From positions 36,328,590-36,392,589 of the forward strand of contig NC_081543.1 in the NCBI RefSeq assembly GCF_901000735.1: a stretch of 64,000 nt of DNA, given 5' to 3'. Shown one piece after another: positions 43,856 to 53,255 of this stretch. The notes beneath the pieces are model-generated. The model saw nothing but the letters and a program-made list of their open reading frames with translations. It made no database searches and was not told the origin of the DNA. This stretch comes from Corylus avellana (taxonomy: Eukaryota > Streptophyta > Magnoliopsida > Fagales > Betulaceae). The translations under genes were made by a program, and so were the position numbers. Numbering within the stretch: the stretch's first letter is position 1; each line of letters starts with the position of its first letter.

Positions 43856-44026
43856 GGGAAATGCTTGGTGTTCTTCTAGTGTTTTTCTAGTGTTCTCCCA
43901 ACTGTGATGTGACTTTTAAAATCACCAATAGATTAAAAGTCAATAATGTAAATCTCAAATTCAACGGGAATTTTAAAAGTCACATCACAGTTGGGAGAAC
44001 ACTAGAAGAACACCTAGCATTTCCCC
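43856..44026. mobile_element. MITE with ~57-bp terminal inverted repeats
   Basis: The left arm GGGAAATGCTTGGTGTTC... and the right arm ending ACACCTAGCATTTCCC are inverted copies through GTGATGTGACTTTTAAAAT. The left arm carries an extra 11-bp duplication (TTTTTCTAGTG). It lies 142 bp before the CNL start at 44168 and ~75 bp before the inferred splice acceptor. Confidence 0.85.
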
Positions 44027-44167
44027 AAAAACTATATATATAATTGAGGGTGTAAATATAATTTTTGAAATGAATTATTATTTTAATTTAACACTTGGTG
44101 TTTTTCTGCAGTTCTTTGGCTGAACATTTTTTGAGCTTGTGGAATCTGACATAGCAAAACAGTGGGC

Positions 44168-47110
44168 ATGGAAGTGGTGGCTGCGTTTGTTGTTGAAGCA
44201 GTGGTAGCAACAGGCCGGGTTCTCGGTGGCTCTATCAATTCTTGGATCAAGAACACTGTCAAATTCCAATCAAACCTTGGCATTTTGGAAAAGGAGATGG
44301 AAGACCTCTTGGCTGTCAAAGAGGAAGTAAAAAATGAAATAGAATTAGCTGAGAAAGAAGGAAGAATAGGAAGACCTCTAGTTACAAAGTGGCTTGAAGA
44401 GGTTGAAGAGCTTCTGCTTGAAGCCGAACAGATTCATCTAGCAGCAACACCTTTTAGACGTTCTGTAAATTGTTGTAAGCTGTATAGCCTAAGGAGGGAA
44501 GTGGCAGAAAAGCTCAAAGAGATAGAGAGGCTTGCAAAAGCTGGAAATTCCTATATTGGTGTTGTGACTCTCGGTAATTCAGCGCCCACAAAAGTGGAGC
44601 ATATTCTTGGACCTTCAATTCAAGATCAATCAACAGCATCAAAAAATTTGGATGATACTATGATTCTATTGTCTGACGATAAAATCCGGAGGATTGGTAT
44701 TTGGGGGATGGGAGGAGTGGGCAAGACTACACTGATAAGAACCTTGAACAATAAACTCAAGAGTAGTTCAATGCAGCCTTATGGCATTGTTTTATGGGTT
44801 ACTATTTCCCGGAATTTGGACATGAAAAGAGTCCAAACAGAAATAGCTGAGAGATTGAATTTGGAAACAAAAATGGGAGAAAGTATGAAGAGATTGGCTC
44901 ATCGACTTTATGAAAGACTTAAGAAGGAAGAAAAATTTCTGCTCATTCTAGATGATGTGTGGGAGAATATTGATTTGGACAATTTGGGTGTCCCGCAACC
45001 TGAAGATCATAAGGGTTATAAAATCATATTGACTACTCGATTTTTGGATGTTTGCAGGCTCATGATGACTGATGTTGAAGTTACAGTGGCTGTTTTACGT
45101 GATGAAGAATCTTGGCAATTGTTTAGTAAAAATGCAGGGAATGTGGCCAGTTTGGAACAAATTAGACCAGTTGCAAAAGCTATTGTTAGAGAATGTTGCG
45201 GATTGCCTTTGGCCCTCGTCACAATGGGAGCTGCTATGAGAGGAAAGACAAAGGTCGAACGGTGGAAGCATGCCTTAAATGCATTGCAAAGATCAGTGTT
45301 TTGTCCACCAGACATCGCTGATAAGATCTATAAGCCATTGAAGTGGAGTTACGACTCATTAGAAGGTACAAAAATGAAATATTGTTTCTTGTATTGCTCT
45401 TTGTTTCCCGAAGACTTCTCAATTTCAATAAGTGAACTTGCACAATGCTGGCTAGCCGAAGGTTTCCTAGATGAGCAAGAAAACTATGAAAATTCATTTC
45501 ATAGAGTAATTGACTTGATTGAAAATCTAAAGGATTCTTGTATGTTGGAAGATGGTGCTCGTAAGAACACTGTAAAGATGCATGACGTTGTTCGTGATGT
45601 TGCCATATGGATTGCGTTATCGTTTGAGGATGGATGTAAATCCCTTGTTCAGTCAGGGATTGGCTTGAGCGAGATGTCAGCTGTCGAGTTATCAAATTCT
45701 CTTAAAAGAGTTTCGTTCATGAATAACAAGATAAAAAGGCTGCCAGATTGTGTGGTACAATGTTTAGAGGCCTCCACTTTGCTACTACAAGATAATCCTC
45801 CTCTTGACATAGTTCCAGAGAAATTCCTGCAAGGATTTGAAGCACTCAAGGTCCTGAATATGGGTGGAACCAGCATCCGCTCACTACCTTTTTCTCTAAT
45901 TCAACTTGGTGAACTTCGTGCTCTTCTTTTAAGGGGTTGCTTCTATCTTGAAGAATTACCTTCACTCGAATGGCTTAGTAGACTTCAAGTACTTGACCTC
46001 TCTGATACTCGTATCAAAGAATTGCCAAGAGGGATGGAAAAATTGAGCAACTTGAAGCAACTGTACCTATCCCGCACTAACTACCTAAATACCATTCAAG
46101 CTAGAATTATATCTCAGTTGTCTTGTTTAGAGGTTTTGGATATGACACGCAGTGCTTACTATTTCAGTGTGAAGAGAGATGTACAAGAGGGAATGGCATG
46201 TTTTGAAGAGCTAAAATGTCTTGAGCGATTACTTGTCATCTACATCAAATTGGAGAGAATCCCATGTTTCAGCAATGAAGATCTTTCCTGGATAGATAGA
46301 TTAAGACAATTCCACCTTTTCTTCGGCCCAGCAGAGAAATTCTTAGCAACTACACATGGAAAAAGAGCGGTGCATATCAAGAATCTTGATCTTCGTTCAG
46401 AAGAACAGATTGGACCATTGTTGAGTAATGCAAGTTCTCTCGACTTGCGTCATTGTTCGGGACTGAGTGATATGCTAGAAGACTTGGTCATTAACAGTGT
46501 TGGCTGCTTTGCTGGTTTAAAATCTCTTACTATTCAGAAATGTAAGGGCAATTCATGGCAAGGAGGATGTGCTGCCCACAATGATCTTCTACCAAACCTA
46601 GAGGAACTTTATCTCCGAGACCTGAATTACGGAGAAAGCATTTCAGAAATGTTTGGCCATCTTGGGCTAAGGTTTCTTAAACTAAAATTAATAGAAGTGG
46701 AATGGTGTTTTCAAATGAAATATCTTCTTCGATGTGGTGACTTTATTCAGGACCTGCCAAACCTACAAGTAATCAAGGTACGACACTGTTTCTGGTTGGG
46801 TGAGCTCTTTACTCATCATTACATGCAATATATGGCTCCAGATACTGTTGTTCCAAAACTACGCATATTGGAATTGGAGCGCCTTCCCAAATTAGGTACT
46901 CTTTGCCGAAACCAAGAGACATGGCCGCTTTTAGAGCAGGTTCATGTGTCTGGGTGTGATCTTGTTAGGAAGCTGCCTCTTACCGATCAAAATGCAGAAA
47001 ATTTAAAAGAAATTAAAGGAGAATCACGATGGTGGAACAAATTGGAGTGGCATACTGACACAACGAAATCAAGTCTGCAGCCTTTTTTCATTGAATTTAA
47101 GGCATTTTAG
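44168..47110 (+). CDS. CC-NBS-LRR resistance protein, intact (980 aa)
   Basis: Cytoplasmic immune receptor that would sense pathogen effectors, directly or through a guarded host protein, and trigger cell death. ATG at 44168 (MEVVAAFVVEAVVATG) is chosen because it matches the paralogues; the codon at 44162 is GTG. Parts: coiled coil, residues about 1-145, of the RPS2-like type without an EDVID motif (WLEEVEELLLEAEQI); P-loop GMGGVGKTT 180-188; kinase 2 LLILDDVW 258-265; RNBS-B KIILTTR 285-291; GLPLAL 345-350; MHD 471-473; LRRs from about 500 to the end. Single coding exon. Key motifs are canonical, so it is predicted functional. A spliced leader from the module at 41290-41770 is inferred. The ligand is unknown. 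Confidence 0.95.
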   Translation: MEVVAAFVVEAVVATGRVLGGSINSWIKNTVKFQSNLGILEKEMEDLLAVKEEVKNEIELAEKEGRIGRPLVTKWLEEVEELLLEAEQIHLAATPFRRSVNCCKLYSLRREVAEKLKEIERLAKAGNSYIGVVTLGNSAPTKVEHILGPSIQDQSTASKNLDDTMILLSDDKIRRIGIWGMGGVGKTTLIRTLNNKLKSSSMQPYGIVLWVTISRNLDMKRVQTEIAERLNLETKMGESMKRLAHRLYERLKKEEKFLLILDDVWENIDLDNLGVPQPEDHKGYKIILTTRFLDVCRLMMTDVEVTVAVLRDEESWQLFSKNAGNVASLEQIRPVAKAIVRECCGLPLALVTMGAAMRGKTKVERWKHALNALQRSVFCPPDIADKIYKPLKWSYDSLEGTKMKYCFLYCSLFPEDFSISISELAQCWLAEGFLDEQENYENSFHRVIDLIENLKDSCMLEDGARKNTVKMHDVVRDVAIWIALSFEDGCKSLVQSGIGLSEMSAVELSNSLKRVSFMNNKIKRLPDCVVQCLEASTLLLQDNPPLDIVPEKFLQGFEALKVLNMGGTSIRSLPFSLIQLGELRALLLRGCFYLEELPSLEWLSRLQVLDLSDTRIKELPRGMEKLSNLKQLYLSRTNYLNTIQARIISQLSCLEVLDMTRSAYYFSVKRDVQEGMACFEELKCLERLLVIYIKLERIPCFSNEDLSWIDRLRQFHLFFGPAEKFLATTHGKRAVHIKNLDLRSEEQIGPLLSNASSLDLRHCSGLSDMLEDLVINSVGCFAGLKSLTIQKCKGNSWQGGCAAHNDLLPNLEELYLRDLNYGESISEMFGHLGLRFLKLKLIEVEWCFQMKYLLRCGDFIQDLPNLQVIKVRHCFWLGELFTHHYMQYMAPDTVVPKLRILELERLPKLGTLCRNQETWPLLEQVHVSGCDLVRKLPLTDQNAENLKEIKGESRWWNKLEWHTDTTKSSLQPFFIEFKAF

Positions 47111-48140
47111 AACCTGGGTAAGAGGGAGTGAGTGAGAGTTTTTATTGATTGAGGTGTTCATTATTGTTTTTTTGTCTATTACAATTTTATTGTTTGGTTT
47201 GTTTGTGAGAATTGTTGTATATGTAAGCTTTTCTATTTGCACTAATNNNNNNNNNNNNNNNNNNNNNNNNNNNNNNNNNNNNNNNNNNNNNNNNNNNNNN
47301 NNNNNNNNNNNNNNNNNNNNNNNNNNNNNNNNNNNNNNNNNNNNNNCTGTTTTCTTGGTTTTCTATATTCCAACAAAACTGCAAGCAGAGTTTCATAATA
47401 CCATCCAGTATCCCTGACACAGAACCTTACCAATATCCAAGAAAAATTGAGACATTAAAGACGATCAACGTATCAGTAATAACATTAATGGGGAATAAAG
47501 GACCAAATTAATCAAGCAAAGAGGAAAAAATCCAAGTCGCATTCATGAATAAGATATCACAAATGATTGGAAAAGATGCATATGCTACTTCTTTTTAGTA
47601 TATAGCAAGCTTTTTCGCTCTAGGTCTTCAACAATATCAATAGTCAAGGATATCAAACTGGAAAGTGAAAAGAAATGAGGAAAAAAGAACACTACTGCAT
47701 TATATATAATTTTATATGCATGATGAAATGTTCAGAGTCACACACGAGCACTAGCTAGCTTACTTACTGAGTCGTGAACTCATCTTTCCATATATAAACT
47801 TTGTTTACATTGACAGGTCATAGTAGTGTCAGACGACTAGACGGCGACAACGAGATCAAGAGCTCAAGCTAGCAATAGTAAGCCTAAGGTATAAAATGTT
47901 GTATGATTGTAAGTGAACAATTAGATTTGCATAGTTGATAGGTTTGAAAAATATCATGTAAAGAATTTTGATGTGACAAGGTATGTAATATTGCTCATTG
48001 AAACTCTCCAAAAACTACTTAAGGATTTAAATTCGGGATTTACAAGGCAGGTACTAAATTGAAATGATACATTTACTTAGGGAGTAAAAAAAATAAAATA
48101 GTTCCCAGTTCCCAAAAATTAACTTTTTATATCTAACGTA
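47111..48140. other. 3' flank and upstream region of the next CNL, with gap
   Basis: The CNL 3'-flank phrase TTTGGTTTGTTTGTGAGAA leads to a 100-N gap. The 800 bp after it carry no copy of the promoter/leader module, unlike the other CNLs. A CATATATAAACTTTG TATA-like stretch lies near 47790. Confidence 0.55.
47247..47346. other. Assembly gap (100 N)
   Basis: A standard-length gap between the two intact CNL genes. Confidence 0.99.
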
Positions 48141-48218
48141 CACTTGGTGTTCTTGTGCAGTTTGGCTGTGAATTTTTTTCAGCTTGTGGCATCTCGATCA
48201 CATAGCAAAACGGTAGGC

Positions 48219-51161
48219 ATGGAAGTGCTGACTGAGATTGCTAAAGACGTAGTGGTACCAAGTTGTCGGTTTCTCTGTAGCTATATCTATTGTATGATCA
48301 AGGACACTGTCAAATTCCAATCAAACCTTGACATTTTGGAAAAGGAGATGAAAGACCTCTTGGTTGTGAAGGATGAAGTGGAAAAGGAAACAAATTTTGT
48401 TAAGAAAGAAGAAAAAGAAGTGAAACCTGAAGTTACAGAGTGGCTTAAGAAGGTTGAAGAGCTTAAGACTGAAGTCGAACAGATTTCTCAAGCAGTGACA
48501 CGTTTCAGACGTTCTGTAAATTGTTTTAAGCAGTATAGAATAAGAAAGGAAGTGGCAGAAAAGGTGAAAGAGATAGGACTCCGAAAAGAAGGAAGACCAC
48601 ATTTGGACGATTTGGTTGTCTATCATCCAAAGCACAGAGGGGTGGTGGAGATTCCTGGAGACACATTTAATCAAGATCAAAAAACATCATCAAAAATTTT
48701 AGATGATATTATGAGACAATTGTCTGACGATGGAATCCGGAGAATTGGTGTTTGGGGGATGGGAGGAGTGGGCAAGTCTACACTGGTAAGAACTTTGAAC
48801 AATAAACTCATTTCTTCAAGGCATCCTTTTAGCATCGTCATATTTGTTTCTGTTCTCGAGAACTCGGAGTACATGAAAAATGTCCAGAAAAATGTCCAGA
48901 AAAAAATAGCTCAAAGATTGAATTTGGAGGTGAAAGCGGAAGAAAGCCCGGATGAAATCGCTATTGGACTTTGTAGCAGACTCAAGCACGAGGAAAAATT
49001 TCTGCTCATTCTAGATGATGTTTGGGAGGAAATTGATTTAGACAAATTGGGTGTCCCACAGCCTGAAGATCATAAGGGTTCCAAGATCATATTGACAACT
49101 CGATCTTTTCATGTTTGTAGGCACATGAGCACAGATGTTGAAGTTAAAGTGGCTATTTTAAACGATGAAGAAGCTTGGCAATTGTTTGGTAAAAATGCAG
49201 GGGATGTAGCCAGTTCTAAAGACATTAAACCAATTGCAACAGCAATTGCTAGAGAATGTTGCGGATTGCCTTTGGCCCTTGTCACCATGGGAGCTGATAT
49301 GAGAAGAAAGGAAAAGGTCGAACAGTGGGAGCATACCTTGAAGGAATTGCAAAGATCAATGTATTGTCCACCACACATCGAGGAAAAGGTCTATCAGCCA
49401 TTGAAGAGGAGTTACAACTCATTAGAAGGAAAAATGAAATATTGTTTCCTGTATTGCTCTTTGTTTTCCAAGGGCTTTTCAATTGCAATAAGTGAACTCG
49501 TATATTGTTGGCAGGCAGAAGGTTTCCTAGATGAAGAAAACTATGAAGATTCACTTAATAGAGTAATTGATTTGATTGAAAATCTAAAAGACTCTTGCTT
49601 GTTGGAAGATGGTGCCGACGAGGACACTGTAAAGATGCATAATGTTGTTCGTGATGTTGCTATATGGATTGCATCATCCTCAGAGGATGGATGTAAATCC
49701 CTAGTTCGTTCAGGGATTGGCTTAAGCAAGATGCCAATTGATAAGTTAAATGATAATTCACTCAAAAGAGTTTCATTCATGAATAACGAGATAGTAACGT
49801 TGCCAGATTGTGTGGTACAATGTTCAAATGCCTCCACTTTGCTACTACAAGGTAATACTCCCATTGTCAAAGTTCCTGAAGAATTCCTGCAAGGATTTGA
49901 AGCACTCAGGATCTTGAATATGGGTGGAACCAGCATCCACTCAATGCCTCTTTCTCTACTTCAACTTAGTGAACTCCGTGCTCTTCTTTTAGGGGGTTGC
50001 TCCTATCTTGAAAAGTTATCTCCACTGGATAAGCTTATTAAACTTCAAGTGCTCGACCTGTCTGCCACTTCTATCAGTGAATTACCAAGATGGATGGAAA
50101 ACTTGAGCAACTTGAAGCACCTAAACCTATCCTCCACTAAATACCTAGAAACCATTGAAGCTGGAATTATATCTGGGTTGTCTTGTTTAGAGGCTCTGGA
50201 TATGACATGTAGTCATTTCTCTTTCAGGCTGAAGAGAGATCGTGTGCCAAAGGAAATGGCATGTTTTGAAGATCTCAAATGCCTCAAGCGATTACTTAAC
50301 TTATCTATAAGATTAGAGGGGATCCCATGTCTCAGCTCAGAAGATATTTCCTGGATAAATAAATTAAAAAGATTCCAATTTTTCATTGGCCCACAAGCAA
50401 ACTCTGTACCAAATAAACATGGCAAAAGGATGGTGTTGTCTCTGAGCGGTATGACTTTTAATTCGGAAGAACGGATTGGACCATTGTTGAAAGCTGCAGA
50501 TTCTCTTCACTTAAAGAAATGTTGTGGGCTGAGTGATATGGTCAGTATTGACTGTATTGACTACTTTGCTGGTTTGAAATCTCTTTCTATTGAGAACTGT
50601 AGCGATAGTGTATGGCAAGGTCAGAAAGGAAACTATGATCCACTGCCAAACCTAGAGGAACTTTATCTCAGAAACCTGGATTACGGAGAAAGCATTTCAG
50701 AATTGCTTAACCACCTTGGACTGAGATTTCCTGCACTAAAGTCACTAGAAGTGGAGGGCTGTTCTAAAATGGAATATATTCTTTCCTATGGTTACTTCAT
50801 TGAGGTCCTGCCAAACCTAAAAGTAATCAAGGTACGGAACTGTGACAAGTTAGGTGATCTCTTTAGTTATGTTCCCGGGAAACTAATCTGTCCAGATCCT
50901 ATTGTTCCAAAACTACGGATACTGGAGTTGGAGTGGCTTCCCAAATTAAGGACTTTTTGCCGAGACGAAGAGACATGGCCGCTTCTAGAACAGCTTTATG
51001 TATTCAAGTGCAATGGTGTTAGGAAGCTGCCTCTTACGGCCCAAAATGCAAAAAAAATCAAAGAAATAAGAGGAGAATCGCAATGGTGGAACGCATTGCA
51101 GTGGCAAGATGGCACAGTCGTAACAAGTCTGAAGCCTTATTTTCAACCATATCCATTTTAG
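48219..51161 (+). CDS. CC-NBS-LRR resistance protein, intact (980 aa), MHN variant
   Basis: Paralogue of 44168-47110 with the same length and architecture. ATG at 48219 (MEVLTEIAKDVVVPS) is chosen from alignment; the longer frame starts with TTG at 48144, upstream of a likely splice acceptor (TCTTGTGCAG, to 48160). Coiled coil about 1-145; P-loop GMGGVGKST 180-188 (Ser for the usual second Thr); kinase 2 LILDDVW 263-269; GLPLAL 349-354. The MHD motif reads MHN (473-475), as in Arabidopsis RPS2, and RNBS-D reads CFLYCSLFSKGFSI where siblings have FPEDF. A 12-bp tandem duplication (48876-48899) repeats KNVQ after the RNBS-A region. The LRR runs to the C-terminus. Sequence drift from its siblings suggests an older branch. 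Predicted functional. Confidence 0.94.
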   Translation: MEVLTEIAKDVVVPSCRFLCSYIYCMIKDTVKFQSNLDILEKEMKDLLVVKDEVEKETNFVKKEEKEVKPEVTEWLKKVEELKTEVEQISQAVTRFRRSVNCFKQYRIRKEVAEKVKEIGLRKEGRPHLDDLVVYHPKHRGVVEIPGDTFNQDQKTSSKILDDIMRQLSDDGIRRIGVWGMGGVGKSTLVRTLNNKLISSRHPFSIVIFVSVLENSEYMKNVQKNVQKKIAQRLNLEVKAEESPDEIAIGLCSRLKHEEKFLLILDDVWEEIDLDKLGVPQPEDHKGSKIILTTRSFHVCRHMSTDVEVKVAILNDEEAWQLFGKNAGDVASSKDIKPIATAIARECCGLPLALVTMGADMRRKEKVEQWEHTLKELQRSMYCPPHIEEKVYQPLKRSYNSLEGKMKYCFLYCSLFSKGFSIAISELVYCWQAEGFLDEENYEDSLNRVIDLIENLKDSCLLEDGADEDTVKMHNVVRDVAIWIASSSEDGCKSLVRSGIGLSKMPIDKLNDNSLKRVSFMNNEIVTLPDCVVQCSNASTLLLQGNTPIVKVPEEFLQGFEALRILNMGGTSIHSMPLSLLQLSELRALLLGGCSYLEKLSPLDKLIKLQVLDLSATSISELPRWMENLSNLKHLNLSSTKYLETIEAGIISGLSCLEALDMTCSHFSFRLKRDRVPKEMACFEDLKCLKRLLNLSIRLEGIPCLSSEDISWINKLKRFQFFIGPQANSVPNKHGKRMVLSLSGMTFNSEERIGPLLKAADSLHLKKCCGLSDMVSIDCIDYFAGLKSLSIENCSDSVWQGQKGNYDPLPNLEELYLRNLDYGESISELLNHLGLRFPALKSLEVEGCSKMEYILSYGYFIEVLPNLKVIKVRNCDKLGDLFSYVPGKLICPDPIVPKLRILELEWLPKLRTFCRDEETWPLLEQLYVFKCNGVRKLPLTAQNAKKIKEIRGESQWWNALQWQDGTVVTSLKPYFQPYPF

Positions 51162-51612
51162 AACCTGGGCATGGGCATGCAAGAGGGAGTGAATGAGAGT
51201 AATGCCTGTAATAATTTATTGTTTGGTTTGTTTGTGTGAATTGTTGTACATGGAGGCTTTTCTATTTGCACTAATTTGTGTACAAGTGCTTATTATATAA
51301 AGCATATGCTTGATGGAGAACCTCTTGCTTTAAAAAAAGCTTTTCCTCATCGGTTTTGTTTTCTCTTCCGGGACTTTCCAGCAGTATTTTTGAAAAAGGT
51401 CCACCAAATTCAACTCAAAGAATATATATATATATATATATTGTCTGATTTTCTGGTGAGCTTTTGTTCATAGTTTTCTGGTTTTCCTTGATTTGGGTTT
51501 TGTTCATATTTTGTTCGGATCTGATATTGTATTTGGTTGCTTAGAAAAATGAGGAAGATAAATTAATATTTCCGATCTTTATGTTTGGTTCTATAGTTTT
51601 TAGTTTGATGAC
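51162..51612. other. 3' flank of the intact CNL fused to a leader-intron fragment
   Basis: Up to about 51422 it is the CNL 3' flank (parallel to 18895-19165). After a TA run (51421-51441) it switches to the leader-intron start (TTTTCTGGTGAGCTTTTGTT) and runs straight into the ATG at 51613 with no splice acceptor. This is a recombination or deletion junction. Confidence 0.6.
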
Positions 51613-52053
51613 ATGGCTTCGGTTGTTGGTGAAGTGGTTGTAGCAGCTGGTCGGGTTCTGTGTGGCTCTATCTATTCTATGATCAAAGACATAGTCAAAT
51701 TCCAATCAAACCTTGACATTTTGGAAAAGGAGATGAAAGCCCTATTGGCTGTCAAAGATGAAGTGAAAAATGAAACAGAATTAGCTGAGAGAGAAGGAAA
51801 AGTAGTGAAACCTCTAGTTACTAAGTGGGTTGAGGAGGTTGAAGAGCTTCTGCTTAAAGACGAACAGATTCATCAAGCAGCAGGGCTTTTTAGACAATTG
51901 TTTACAACTTTTGCAGCTTTCCCTAAATCCGAAGAAGTAGCAACGACCCCTTTTCCCTTGATACTCAATGACACAACGAAATATGAATCTACAACAATCA
52001 AGTACTCTTCAGCATTTCGCCTTAATAAAATGGGAAGAGAGGTAGGAGAATAA
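51613..52053 (+). CDS. CC-only CNL fragment, 146 codons
   Basis: ATG at 51613 starts MASVVGEVVVAAGRVLCGS, the CC N-terminus of the family. Similarity to 44168-47110 continues to about residue 97 (VTKWVEEVEELLLKDEQI), so most of the coiled coil is intact. Then it diverges into a tail without CNL similarity (TTFAAFPKSEEVATTPF, ending KMGREVGE). NB-ARC and LRR are absent; the following DNA from about 52050 is the duplicated block also seen at 59460. It could be a relic or an expressed CC-domain protein able to pair with full receptors. The open frame and retained start favour neither decisively. Confidence 0.6.
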   Translation: MASVVGEVVVAAGRVLCGSIYSMIKDIVKFQSNLDILEKEMKALLAVKDEVKNETELAEREGKVVKPLVTKWVEEVEELLLKDEQIHQAAGLFRQLFTTFAAFPKSEEVATTPFPLILNDTTKYESTTIKYSSAFRLNKMGREVGE

Positions 52054-53078
52054 ATTTGAATTAATAGAATAAAGAAAGAGTGAGAGAGAGTTATTACATG
52101 ATGCTATTATTTACATATCATATCATAACTGATTGTTGAAAATATATTGTACGTGTTATTTACAAAACTCAACAGTAGATGAAACCCCAACAGCATCACA
52201 ATTCTGCATCACACTATTTTCTAAATTTCCACCCACTATATTAAAACTGTTAATGAACCCAACAGGAGAATGAAAGAATATCTGCGCACCTGACGAAAAA
52301 AAGAAAAGGAATATAATGCAACTCAAAACTGCAAGCAAACAAAAAAAGAAAGAGGCACATTAATCCAAATATGACCAAAGAAAATAACAAAACGGATGTA
52401 GAATGGAGCTCAATATTTGCAAATGCTCTACACTCATGAAATGCTGATTGATTTCTTAACCTCGATCTCCCCATCTCGATCTCAAAGGCCTTAAATAATG
52501 CCTCAAAAATTAAAGAAAGGGTCAAGAGATAAAGACTATATATCCAGACCAAGCTAAAGGATATAATCTCTGTTTTAATTTGAAATGAAAGTCTAAAGCT
52601 CAGGTGTGAAAAACAGGTGTACACCAAAGTGTGGAAATAGCATACAAATACAAATAATTATTGATGTGCCAAACAACTTTCCAAAGTGCGCAAATACATA
52701 CCCATTTCATTCAGTGTGACATTTATATTTGCCATGTACAGATGGACCCAAGCCAATCGATACTAATAACTAATAAGCAAAGTGACTTTCATTATTAACG
52801 ATCAGCAACTCTAGCGGCTTTCTTTGTAGATGCAAGAATGGTAAAGGCCGTGGCATTTTCGTTATATTTGCTCAACATGTTTGGTGAAATAACTTTAATT
52901 ATATATATAAAGCGTCTTAGCCAAATGGAGAACAAGACTAGTAGTAGAAGATTAGATTATTGAGGTTGGGGGACCCAGATATGGCCCAAAACCAATGTAT
53001 GTAAATCTATAATGTGCTCTCATTTTCTTTAGGGTTTCTCAATTTTCCCCTCTGCCTCCATCTCTCTAGCTGCAGACA
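52054..53078. other. Duplicated intergenic block and orphan CNL promoter copy
   Basis: About 52054-52140 repeats 59467-59570 (GAATTAATAGAATAAAGAAAG). About 52190-52590 is a copy of the four-copy conserved block. About 52797-53070 is a promoter/leader copy (GGCCGTGGCATTTTCG, GTGCTCTCATTTTC, CTCCATCTCTCTAGCTGC). Confidence 0.6.
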
Positions 53079-53255
53079 AGACATGAAAAAAAGGGTGGTG
53101 TCTTGCTCTTTGTTCAGAAGAACGGATTGGGCCATTGTTGAGTCGTCATGCAAGTTCTCTTTACTTAGATAATTGTTTGGGACTGAGTGAAATGCTAGAA
53201 GACTTGGTAATTAACTGTGTTGGCTGCTTTGCTGGTTTAAAAACTCTTACTGTTG
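53079..53255 (+). pseudogene. LRR relic fused directly to a CNL leader exon
   Basis: After TCTCTCTAGCTGCAGAC the sequence jumps into LRR code (AGACATGAAAAAAAGGGTGG; GAACGGATTGGGCCATTGTT; GACTGAGTGAAATGCTAGAA). It stops after GGTTTAAAAACTCTTACTG. The whole CC-NB-ARC and most LRRs are missing, which looks like one large deletion. Small indels break the frame. Confidence 0.82.

Noticed and set aside
48144..48218. Longer N-terminus for the CNL at 48219
   Set aside because: It would start at TTG, spans a likely splice acceptor (CAG at 48160), and is absent from the paralogues, which align from MEV.
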